Assembly: GCF_004521915.1 (NCBI RefSeq)
Contig: NZ_SDKD01000012.1
Coordinates: forward strand, 1-64,000
Direction of reading: 5' to 3'
DNA: 64,000 bases
Source of the DNA: Brevibacillus migulae
GTDB lineage: Bacteria; Bacillota; Bacilli; Brevibacillales; Brevibacillaceae
A program made the position numbers and the translations under genes. Shown here piece after piece: positions 42,660-50,220 of this stretch (position 1 is the stretch's first letter; every line of letters begins with the position of its first letter). The notes beneath the pieces are model-generated. The model was not told the origin of the DNA. It ran no database searches and worked only from the letters and a program-made list of their open reading frames with translations.

Positions 42660-42779
42660 CACAGTCACCTCCTGCTTGATGGCTTTATCATAACAATCGG
42701 CCGTTATCCTTTCTGTGATCGGTGTCACACTTTTTGCACGCGTCCAACATTTCAGGAACGTGGCTGCGTCTCGTCTACG

Positions 42780-42892
42780 TAAGAAAAACTTCCATAGAAG
42801 CCCTCGCGAAGAGGTTGTCGAGTCCTTCTTTAGAGGAAGTATTTCATGCTGTATCAGGCTGATTAGTTATGAAGATTATACGTTCTGATACA
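42780..42892 (-). repeat. 113-bp dispersed structured repeat, copy B
   Basis: The reverse complement aligns without gaps to 61-173. It keeps TGTATCAG/CTGATACA and the block TAAAGAAGGACTCGA; the second stem is shifted (CTCG/CGAG plus GAAG/CTTC), so pairing is kept although the bases differ. It lies between the trpS terminator and the small membrane gene, and is unrelated to either. It ends in the same GAAGTTTTTCTTA as copy A. Confidence 0.75.
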
Positions 42893-42895
42893 ATA

Positions 42896-42930
42896 AAAAA
42901 GAGGGCTAGTCATGATGACGACGCCCTCTT
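42896..42930 (-). terminator. Terminator after trpS
   Basis: On the minus strand GAGGGCG pairs with GCCCTC, followed by TTTTTTATT. Confidence 0.8.
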
Positions 42931-42948
42931 CTTGTATGGTTATGAAGG

Positions 42949-43935
42949 TTACAGCAGGACGAGACCCATCGCTTCCTTCACACGCAGAATCACTTTTTCG
43001 GCTTCGGCCGCTGCTTTTTCGGCGGAATCGCGGAGAATCTTGTCCAATTGGGCAGGGTCATCCAGCTCGCGGTAGCGCTGTTGAATGGCGCCCAGCTTTT
43101 CGCTCATGACTTCGACGAGATCCTTCTTCAGATCGCCGTAGCCGCGTCCTTGGTAGCGCTCGACCAAGGTATCCACCGGAATATCGGCGAACAGACTGTA
43201 GATGGTGAGCAGGTTGGAAACCCCTGGCTTGTTCTCCCAGTCAAAGCGAATCTCGTTTTCCGTATCGGTCACGGCACGCATGATTTTTTTCTTGAAGACG
43301 TCCGGGCTCTCCAGGATCGCGATCCGGCTCGCTTCATTCTCAGCGGACTTGGACATCTTTTTGACAGGGTTGTCCAGCGCCATGATGCGTGCGCCAAAGG
43401 ATTGGATGTGCGGCTCGGGAATGACGAAGACATCCTTCTCATAGCGCTTGTTAAAACGCTCCGCGATGTCGCGAGTCAGCTCGATATGCTGCTTCTGGTC
43501 ATCGCCGACAGGTACATGGGTGGCATCGTAAAGCAGGATGTCAGCCGCCATCAGCACTGGATACGTAAACAGTCCGACCTGTACGTTGGCTTTCCCTTCC
43601 GATTTATCCTTGAATTGTGTCATCCGGTTCAATTCGCCCATGTAAGAGGCGCATTGCAACAGCCAGCCCAGCTCCGCATGCTGTCTCACATGGGATTGGA
43701 TGAAGATGGTCGCTTTGGCAGGGTCCACACCGCAAGCCAGGTAAAGCTGTGCGATGGAACGCGATGCTTTCCGCAGTTCTTCGGGATCCTGCGGGACGGT
43801 CAATGCGTGCAGGTCCACGACGCAATAAAAAGCTTCTGCTTCATGCTGAAGTTCCACGAACTGTTTCAGGGCGCCCAGATAGTTGCCGATTGTCAGGTTG
43901 CCGGATGGTTGTACACCGGAAAAAATGCGTTTCAT
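42949..43935 (-). CDS. trpS: Tryptophanyl-tRNA synthetase
   Basis: A 328-residue class Ic aminoacyl-tRNA synthetase. The HIGH-type motif is in SGVQPSGNLTIGNYLGA (about residues 6-22) and the KMSKS motif in VKKMSKSAENEA (about 190-201). It charges tRNA-Trp in the cytosol. The length and both motifs are normal. No T-box leader is visible: only about 60 bp separate the start from the terminator of the upstream gene, and they contain none of the T-box elements. It is a single-gene unit. Confidence 0.97.
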   Translation of the reverse strand: MKRIFSGVQPSGNLTIGNYLGALKQFVELQHEAEAFYCVVDLHALTVPQDPEELRKASRSIAQLYLACGVDPAKATIFIQSHVRQHAELGWLLQCASYMGELNRMTQFKDKSEGKANVQVGLFTYPVLMAADILLYDATHVPVGDDQKQHIELTRDIAERFNKRYEKDVFVIPEPHIQSFGARIMALDNPVKKMSKSAENEASRIAILESPDVFKKKIMRAVTDTENEIRFDWENKPGVSNLLTIYSLFADIPVDTLVERYQGRGYGDLKKDLVEVMSEKLGAIQQRYRELDDPAQLDKILRDSAEKAAAEAEKVILRVKEAMGLVLL

Positions 43936-43993
43936 CTCTTTGCCTCCATCTCGCTATGTATCCCTTTATTTTACTGCAAAAAAGCGGACAAGC

Positions 43994-44039
43994 AAAGAAA
44001 AGAACGCATTTCCCGGAGCAGCTGGAAAATACGTTCTTG
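43994..44039 (-). terminator. Terminator after the DUF2935 gene
   Basis: On the minus strand AAGAACGTATTTTCC pairs with GGGAAATGCGTTCTT, followed by TTCTTTG. Confidence 0.8.
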
Positions 44040-44046
44040 CAAGCAC

Positions 44047-44859
44047 TCAATCCTCGACACGTGGCTTCGTAGGGTCGCAGTCCGGCGCATCGACTTCGGA
44101 TACAGACGCCAGCTTCAGCAGGTAGTAGCATTCCTCGCGTGCCATATGGTCAGGCATGAGGGGAGAAAGCGCGCCGAGCAGTCTCGCGTCCAGATCCAAC
44201 TCCTCGATCTCTTCCAGGAAGCGGGAGAACAGACGAATCTCCAGATCGACCTCTTGATTAAAGCGGGCCAGGGCAGGGAAACGCTCCAGATTGGTGCGCA
44301 GGTATCCGGCCAGCTCGGTGGCTTTGATATAGAAGGCTTCGAATTGCTGGGCAAAGTCGCTGCCTCTGGCGATGATCGGTTTTTCCACCGGATCGCTCAA
44401 GCTGGCGATGGTGCTCGCATGTCCCGCAGCATCCGGAAGCCAGAGCAGGTGATAATGTAGCGGATGGCAGGCAGGCGGCAGATCCTCTGCTACGAGGAAT
44501 TGCGCGATCCGCAAGTACTCATCCACTTCATTGACCATGTGATTGAGGAAGGTGGGAGGCAGATTGATCGAGATATCGCCTTCCAATTGTCTCGCTAAAA
44601 TGCTCAGCTTAAAGGTGCGTATTTCGGCAGCCTGTAAACAAGCCTGCTGATTCAAATGGAGAATTTCCCCATGGGATAGATCACGACGGGCAGTATCCAG
44701 AAGTTGGTCGAAAACGTTGATGAAATGATTGGCTGTGCATACCGCTTCCACTTCTGCAGGGGAGAGCGAGCTGAACAGAAAGCGAGCATGGTCGCCAAGG
44801 ATTTGCAGCCAAAAGCGCTGCTCAAACAAGGCTGCCTGATCATAATGAACAGTACTCAT
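44047..44859 (-). CDS. DUF2935 four-helix protein
   Basis: A 270-residue all-helical protein of the DUF2935 family. Two related halves are visible: FWLQILGDHARFLFSSL near the start, and HMAREECYYLLKLASVSE near the end, with His/Glu residues at positions that in relatives form a di-metal site like that of hemerythrin or ferritin. The function is unknown; metal binding is likely. GAAGGAGGG precedes the ATG. It stands alone and has three TTAAAC repeats in its upstream region. Confidence 0.82.
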   Translation of the reverse strand: MSTVHYDQAALFEQRFWLQILGDHARFLFSSLSPAEVEAVCTANHFINVFDQLLDTARRDLSHGEILHLNQQACLQAAEIRTFKLSILARQLEGDISINLPPTFLNHMVNEVDEYLRIAQFLVAEDLPPACHPLHYHLLWLPDAAGHASTIASLSDPVEKPIIARGSDFAQQFEAFYIKATELAGYLRTNLERFPALARFNQEVDLEIRLFSRFLEEIEELDLDARLLGALSPLMPDHMAREECYYLLKLASVSEVDAPDCDPTKPRVED

Positions 44860-44950
44860 GAATTTCCCTCCTTCATTACCAACAGCATTTTATGAAAGGA
44901 GGCGTAGGTAGGTGCCTATATGACTAGGAAAATTCCGGGTAACCGCGCTT

Positions 44951-44977
44951 TTAAACCTTTTAAACAAATGATTAAAC
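44951..44977. promoter_or_regulatory. Triple TTAAAC repeat
   Basis: TTAAAC occurs at 44951, 44960 and 44972, between the DUF2935 start and the end of the ArsR-type gene upstream. Such spacing could suit a regulator binding in phase, but the repeats are short. Confidence 0.3.
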
Positions 44978-44994
44978 CTTAGGTACAACCCCCG

Positions 44995-46068
44995 TCACGA
45001 GTGCTTTTTCTCCGCGATGGTCGGATCGGGCATGTCGATAAATTCATGGATGTCTACCGCCAAACGCTCGATCTTGGTAGGGACACCGCGGTAAAACACA
45101 TAGCGGCCGCGTCGTTCGCTCCAGATAAAATCGGTTTCCAAGAGCAGCTTGATATGCTTGGAGACAGCCGGTTCGGTGATCCCGTGCAGATCCGCCAGCT
45201 GCTGAATGCAATAGGGGTGATCCAGCAACGATTTGAGAATGGCAGTCCGCGTCGGATCGCTGAACACTTTCATTTTCGCGATAAAGTCGCTGGCAATCGC
45301 CGTTTGTGCGGCGGTTCCTGGCACGTCGACGTGCATGCCCACCGAAATTTTTTCCGGGTAATGTCCCAGCATGAGATGAGGATTTACAAAGGAAGAGGGA
45401 AACAAATAGATGCGCTTCAAATCCGCATAGTTGAATTGATACGTCTTCGCCTTCTGAAACTGGACAAAGGTATCGTGCAGCTGCATGCGTGGGTGAATGC
45501 CGGATAAAAAGTGCAGCGGGTCTTCCTTCAGTGCTTCTTCCGTATCGTGCACAGCACGGATGAGCCAGGGCTCCACACGCCGTTCCTCTTTGCGGAAATA
45601 GGGGAGATAGGCATGGCAAAAATCCAGGAAGGAACGCTTGATGTTCTTTGGACGGACAATCACTTCACGCTGCTCCGGTTTTACCTGCTCATACAAGTCA
45701 TCGGTTCGTCCCTTCATCCACGCTTCGACCTGCTGGCGGTGATAGATGGGGCCGATCATCCCTTCGATAAATTCTTCCGGAGTCAGGGCTTCGATGCGCT
45801 CCAAGGCGGCCTCTATAGACGGATAGGCGTGTTCGTTCCACGGTTCGATGAAATCGAGAATCTCGAGGAAATTATTGGATAAGGTACGGTAATAGGGCAG
45901 TTGTTCCACCAGCTTCGACGGGAGCTCCGCTCGCTGCTGTGTCGCCCAGGCTAATCGCGACGTATGATGCTCCGGGTTGGCCAGTACGTGCAGGCTGAGG
46001 AAAAATTCGTAGGCTGGCAAATAAAAGATGGAAACATGCTTTTTCAGCCACAGCTGTAAGTCTTGCAA
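44995..46068 (-). CDS. Long ArsR-family regulator
   Basis: A 357-residue protein. The N-terminal 240 residues (including FLSLHVLANPEHHTSRLAWA) form an unknown helical domain. The C-terminal part (about 265-345) is an ArsR winged helix with VFSDPTRTAILKSLLDHPYC, IQQLADLHGITEPAVSKHIK and a wing ERRGRYVFYRG. Relatives of this length occur in Bacilli and lack the usual metal-binding cysteines. I chose the TTG at 46068, with GGGGGG ten bases upstream. Upstream in-frame codons (46092, 46182) overlap the promoter and operator region. A palindrome just upstream suggests autoregulation. Confidence 0.75.
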   Translation of the reverse strand: MQDLQLWLKKHVSIFYLPAYEFFLSLHVLANPEHHTSRLAWATQQRAELPSKLVEQLPYYRTLSNNFLEILDFIEPWNEHAYPSIEAALERIEALTPEEFIEGMIGPIYHRQQVEAWMKGRTDDLYEQVKPEQREVIVRPKNIKRSFLDFCHAYLPYFRKEERRVEPWLIRAVHDTEEALKEDPLHFLSGIHPRMQLHDTFVQFQKAKTYQFNYADLKRIYLFPSSFVNPHLMLGHYPEKISVGMHVDVPGTAAQTAIASDFIAKMKVFSDPTRTAILKSLLDHPYCIQQLADLHGITEPAVSKHIKLLLETDFIWSERRGRYVFYRGVPTKIERLAVDIHEFIDMPDPTIAEKKHS

Positions 46069-46098
46069 GAACGGTATCCCCCCATCTATCATTATATG

Positions 46099-46118
46099 AA
46101 TTAACTGCTTGGTTAATT
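46099..46118. promoter_or_regulatory. Palindromic operator of the long ArsR gene
   Basis: AATTAAC and GTTAATT (7 of 7) flank a six-base spacer, between the promoter and the start of the ArsR gene. Position and symmetry fit an autorepressor site. Confidence 0.6.
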
Positions 46119-46146
46119 TATAGATTGAAGTGCGAAAATTATAATT

Positions 46147-46175
46147 ATTATGGAGATATAGGGATACTTTGTCAA
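46147..46175 (-). promoter_or_regulatory. Promoter of the long ArsR gene
   Basis: On the minus strand TTGACA (46175-46170), 17 bases, then CATAAT (46152-46147): a perfect -35 and a good -10 at ideal spacing. Its position rules out the upstream translation start at 46182. Confidence 0.7.
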
Positions 46176-46208
46176 TCGGCAAATATGGGCACTTCTTCTG
46201 GACAATGG

Positions 46209-46247
46209 TGAAAGCCCGAAGCGTGCATGCAGCTGTCGCTTCGGGCT
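46209..46247 (-). terminator. Terminator after the DUF4129 gene
   Basis: AGCCCGAAGCG pairs perfectly with CGCTTCGGGCT. On the minus strand it is followed by TTTCACC, a weak T-tract. Confidence 0.6.
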
Positions 46248-46259
46248 CTCTGCTTGTCT

Positions 46260-47573
46260 TTATCCATTTTTCAGAGCTTGAAAGCAGCTCTCCAAATGAG
46301 CCAGCTCTTCTTTTGACAGCGCCTGCTGCTGGTAACGATGCCGGTGGTACAGATCGGTAATTTGCGAAATCAGCGCGAACCGCCGGTCATTTCCCCACTT
46401 CTGCCCGATGCGCAGCAGGAACTCCTGGCTGGTTTCATCCTTTTGCATCGGCATGCCCTGCGCTTTCATGTAGCGTAAAAACTGGTAGTACAGATAGCGT
46501 GCCTGATCATCTTTTGGTGCAGAGAAACGTTCCATGAAAGATTGGACCATTCCTCCAAGGCCGGAGCCTGCCTTGCCCTGTGCCTCGACGGGGGAGATGC
46601 GGCCGGAAGCGCCCGCAGAATGAGCCTGTTCCACAGGCATTCCGGCAGGATAGCGCCGCTGCCACATTTTCCGGCCTAACCAGATTGCAAAACCTAGCAC
46701 GATCAGCGCGATCAAATATGGCTGCAAGAGGGAAAATAGCGTCTCCTCCTGTCCAGACATGCCGTGATCGATCGTGTTCCCCGGTTGACCGTCATTGCCC
46801 GTCACGAGATCAATGCGCTGATCTTTGGACAGAATCTGGGCCAATTGGTTAATCCACTGCTCGATCAGCGCCAATAGCGGCGCAAACACAGTAAAAAGCA
46901 ACGAGCCCAAGGGATTTTTGACAAGCGACCAGAGGACGGAACCGGCAAAGAGCAAGGCACTGACGATGGCCAGATAAGCCGCCAGCCCAACCAGCTTGAT
47001 TTGCCCCAGCTCTGCGGCTATTCGCAGGCGAAGTGCGGCTGGAACGGACAGTCCCGCTGGTTTTTCCCGCGTGAGAAACTCGCCTTCGCTCGTGATCAGG
47101 TAGGTGAGGAGCAGCACGCTCAGCATGCCAAACAAGTCGCTGACTCCGGTCGTGCTCTCGGACAGCGAAACATAGAGAGCTTGATAGATCAGCGAGGCCA
47201 AAAAAATGAGCGTGGCGAGTCCAAACCGGCGCAGCAAATCAAAATGATACAGCCGCATGGTCACGATCGTATGGATCCGCCAGTAGAAAGCACCCGCGAT
47301 CGCAAGGGCTGCGATCCACGAATCGAACCCCAGATAAGCGGCGATCCCCGCAAAGGCGATCAGCGGATAGAGCAGCAGATGGATCCACATGCTGCGCCCT
47401 CCGCCTTGATACAGCCACGCCCCCAGACCGAGCAAGCCGGCTGCCGCTGCCGAAAAGGCCAGCATCGGCCAAAAGCGGGTTGCCAAATAGCCGAACAAGG
47501 AGAGCAGCCCCGCTGCCATCAAAGCTTCGAGCCAAAAAATCGCCATCCAGCGCCACAGCATACGTCTGTTCAC
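46260..47573 (-). CDS. DUF4129-domain membrane protein
   Basis: A 437-residue protein with several membrane segments in the N-terminal half (about 10-240), another near residue 285-305, and a C-terminal cytosolic DUF4129 domain (about 365-437, LYYQFLRYMKAQGMPMQKDE). In most operons of this type a transglutaminase-like domain (TgpA) sits in front of DUF4129; I see no transglutaminase Cys-His-Asp core here. It is the last gene of a MoxR-DUF58-DUF4129 operon; its start overlaps the stop of DUF58 by four bases. Confidence 0.78.
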   Translation of the reverse strand: MNRRMLWRWMAIFWLEALMAAGLLSLFGYLATRFWPMLAFSAAAAGLLGLGAWLYQGGGRSMWIHLLLYPLIAFAGIAAYLGFDSWIAALAIAGAFYWRIHTIVTMRLYHFDLLRRFGLATLIFLASLIYQALYVSLSESTTGVSDLFGMLSVLLLTYLITSEGEFLTREKPAGLSVPAALRLRIAAELGQIKLVGLAAYLAIVSALLFAGSVLWSLVKNPLGSLLFTVFAPLLALIEQWINQLAQILSKDQRIDLVTGNDGQPGNTIDHGMSGQEETLFSLLQPYLIALIVLGFAIWLGRKMWQRRYPAGMPVEQAHSAGASGRISPVEAQGKAGSGLGGMVQSFMERFSAPKDDQARYLYYQFLRYMKAQGMPMQKDETSQEFLLRIGQKWGNDRRFALISQITDLYHRHRYQQQALSKEELAHLESCFQALKNG

Positions 47574-48766
47574 CGCGCTACGCCTCCCTTCCCAGCAGGA
47601 GGGGAAGCCACGGCAATCTGCTGATAGACAGGCCGTTCACCGGATACATCCATCAGGAGTACGGTGTGGCCGCGCCGCAGCAGTCGCTGCATCGACTCCC
47701 TGATAAAATCGTCCATACGGGGCGTGACGATCAGCAGTGCCTCTTTCTCCCGGCTATGCTCCAAGCGCCGCAGCAGCAAGGGAAGCGAGGTCGGTATGTA
47801 TTGACTCAAGCGGGCGAGCTGCGTCATCGCCTGCACATAATGTTTCTTTCCGCTTCCTTTCGGCAAGTCAAAATGCTCCTTGCCGCGAAAACGTACGTTG
47901 AGCAGCAGCTCATAGGACAAGCCTTCCTGACGGCATCGCGTCGCCAGAGCGGCCAGACATGAGATGGTACGCTCATTGACGGCATCGTTAAAACGCATCA
48001 GGGTGGGTTCGTATGATGGCAGGATATGGCCGACGATTCGCCAGGAGGCACGGGCTGTGTACTCGTATTGCCGTGTTTGCAGCTCGCTGGTCTTCGCGCT
48101 CGCCTTCCAATCGATCGAGCGAAGCCGATCTCCGGCCGCATAGGGACGCAGCCCGCGTAAAAAAGTCGGGTCATCCTGCGTACGCTGACGGGACAAGCGA
48201 TTCCCGACCGCTTCCGTCTCGCCCAAGGAAAACGACGGTAAAGGTAAAATGGCCGGATACACCAGCAAGGAAAACGGCATGGGTAAGACCATGGGACAGC
48301 CATCCCCGCCAAAAGGGTCCAACGCTTCCCCCTGCAGCTCGCTTAGCCAGATCACGCCGCGCTGCGAGGGGATCAGAGTCAAGCTGCGTTCCACCTGAGA
48401 TTTTCGTGGAACACTGAGCCAGAGCTCGGCGATCGCGCGCTTTTGGCTGACTGTTACGGAGTCGGCACCCTCAATGTGGACATGCTCAGGCAGCGAAAAT
48501 TGCAAGCGAGTCAACGGGAGCGGAAGCCATGAACGGTTCACCAGCGTCAAGAGTATCTGTACAGGGGTTCCCGGCATGACACGGCTTTGATCGGCCTCCC
48601 ACGACACCGTGACCAGCTGCGGCAGTTTGGTCAGCCACCAGCGGCGCATGGCGTACAAGGCAAAAAAGCTTGTCCCCAAAAGCCAGAGGAACCAGCTGCC
48701 CGAAAACAAGGCGAAAAACAAAATGAGCGTCCCGAGAAGATGATAAAGCTGACGCAGACTCAACAT
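47570..48766 (-). CDS. DUF58-domain protein
   Basis: A 398-residue protein with two N-terminal membrane segments (about 8-40), an outer or Ig-like strand-rich part, and a DUF58 domain with the signature LRPYAAGDRLRSIDWKASAK (about residue 205-225). DUF58 proteins are partners of MoxR ATPases in enzyme maturation or envelope stress. It follows the MoxR gene after one base and overlaps the DUF4129 gene, so the three are cotranslated. Confidence 0.85.
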   Translation of the reverse strand: MLSLRQLYHLLGTLILFFALFSGSWFLWLLGTSFFALYAMRRWWLTKLPQLVTVSWEADQSRVMPGTPVQILLTLVNRSWLPLPLTRLQFSLPEHVHIEGADSVTVSQKRAIAELWLSVPRKSQVERSLTLIPSQRGVIWLSELQGEALDPFGGDGCPMVLPMPFSLLVYPAILPLPSFSLGETEAVGNRLSRQRTQDDPTFLRGLRPYAAGDRLRSIDWKASAKTSELQTRQYEYTARASWRIVGHILPSYEPTLMRFNDAVNERTISCLAALATRCRQEGLSYELLLNVRFRGKEHFDLPKGSGKKHYVQAMTQLARLSQYIPTSLPLLLRRLEHSREKEALLIVTPRMDDFIRESMQRLLRRGHTVLLMDVSGERPVYQQIAVASPPAGKGGVAR

Positions 48767-48767
48767 G

Positions 48768-49709
48768 TTAGCGAACGCCCTCTTCCACCGGAGTCGGCAC
48801 GCTTTGCAGGATCTGGGCGACCACTTCCGCTTCCGTCACATGCAGCTCCGCCTCCATGGAAAGCTGGATGCGATGAGTGAACAAGGCAGGCACCGCCAGC
48901 TTCACATCATCCGGCAAGACGTACGTGCGACCAGCCAAAAAGGCGAGTGCCTGTGCGGATCGTACCAGCGCCAACATGGCCCGCGGGCTGATTCCGACCG
49001 CTACCGCTTTATGCTGACGGGATGCCTCAGTCAGATCGAGGACGTAGCCTTCTACCGCCTCGCTCACATGGATTTGCCGCACCTGTGCCTGCATCGCGAT
49101 GATTTCTTCCACAGACACCACCGGCTGTATCTGCTCCAGCGGCGAATCGTCGCGGAATCGGCGGAGAATCTCTCTTGAATCATCCCGAGTGCCATAGCCA
49201 AGGGAAAGCCGGAAGAGAAAACGATCAAGCTGTGCTTCTGGCAGGGGATAAGTGCCCTCTGACTCGATTGGGTTTTGCGTAGCGATGACAAAAAAGGCAG
49301 GGGGAAGCGGGAGCGTGACCCCTTCGATGGTAGCCTGCCGTTCCTCCATGCACTCCAAGAGGCCAGACTGCGTACGAGGGGTGGCCCGGTTGATTTCATC
49401 CGCCAGGAGCACATCGGTGAAGACGGGACCGCGCCGCAGCTCGAACTCGCTTTTTTGCGGGTTGAAATAGTGCAAGCCCACGACATCGGTCGGCAGCAGG
49501 TCGGAGGTAAATTGAAGACGGTGGAAACTGCCGCCGATCGCCTGCGCCACAGTTTTGGCGAGCATGGTTTTTCCCATGCCGGGCAGATCCTCCAGCAGCA
49601 CGTGACCGCGAGCCAGCAAGGCGGCGATCAGCAGGCGAATCTGCTCTTCTTTTCCGACCATGACGCGAGAAACTGTATCGAGTAAGGCAGTTGTTTTTGG
49701 CTGGGTCAT
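48768..49709 (-). CDS. MoxR-family AAA+ ATPase
   Basis: A 313-residue AAA+ ATPase. Walker A is LEDLPGMGKTMLAK (about residues 35-48), Walker B LLADEINRATP (about 103-113), and the sensor 1 segment ATQNPIESEGTYPLPEAQLD is typical of MoxR. It acts as a chaperone for the products of its operon partners. The ATG at 49709 has GGAGC upstream at good spacing; the longer frame to 49727 has none. First gene of the operon. Confidence 0.9.
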   Translation of the reverse strand: MTQPKTTALLDTVSRVMVGKEEQIRLLIAALLARGHVLLEDLPGMGKTMLAKTVAQAIGGSFHRLQFTSDLLPTDVVGLHYFNPQKSEFELRRGPVFTDVLLADEINRATPRTQSGLLECMEERQATIEGVTLPLPPAFFVIATQNPIESEGTYPLPEAQLDRFLFRLSLGYGTRDDSREILRRFRDDSPLEQIQPVVSVEEIIAMQAQVRQIHVSEAVEGYVLDLTEASRQHKAVAVGISPRAMLALVRSAQALAFLAGRTYVLPDDVKLAVPALFTHRIQLSMEAELHVTEAEVVAQILQSVPTPVEEGVR

Positions 49710-49839
49710 GTGAAAGCTCCTTTTCATAAAATCAATTGGGGATATATGGAATTATGTCATAGATCAACCGAATTTTCACACTTTTCTTTTCCCGCTCTTC
49801 GAAAAGGAGGCAGGAAGAAGGGGGAACCAAAATCATACT

Positions 49840-49888
49840 GTGACTATAGTCACCCGCGACCCAGTAGACAGATTTGGGTAAATTTGTC
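49840..49888. promoter_or_regulatory. Two adjacent palindromes in the MoxR/kinase divergent region
   Basis: GTGACTATAGTCAC (49840-49853) is a perfect 14-bp palindrome. GACAGATTT and AAATTTGTC (49867-49888) form an inverted repeat with one mismatch and a four-base centre. Both lie in the 510-bp region between the divergent MoxR and sensor-kinase genes. The centres are about 31 bp apart, close to three helical turns. The rest of that region shows no gene. Confidence 0.5.
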
Positions 49889-50220
49889 TGTCAACTGCGA
49901 AGCAGGACGAATTTTTTTCACCTGCTTTTCCTAGGAAACGTCCGCATTCGACGACATTTTTTGCGGGAAAAGACCCGTATCCGGCTGAAATGAAAGTCAT
50001 AAGTGAACAAAAAGCCCGTAAGATAAAAAGGTGTTTGCCTGAAAAAACGTTTCGGCTTTTGACGAAATGACACCATGCACAAAATGTAGAAAAACACATG
50101 GAAATGGGAGGGATTTCGACAATTTCATCCCGTTGTCAGTCAATAAGTAGTCCGATAGTATTAAAGCTGCTGGGAATTGTTGGCTGGTAAAATATGAATG
50201 CGAAATATGGTGGAATTGTC

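Noticed and set aside
43936..44046. T-box leader of trpS
   Set aside because: The short region holds a terminator of the upstream gene and no specifier stem or T-box sequence.
43048..44460. 470-codon plus-strand frame opposite trpS and the DUF2935 gene
   Set aside because: Antisense shadow of two recognisable genes, caused by codon bias; it spans their intergenic terminator and has no start signal.
46069..46182. Upstream start of the long ArsR gene at 46182
   Set aside because: The segment contains a TTGACA/CATAAT promoter and a palindromic operator, so translation must begin later.
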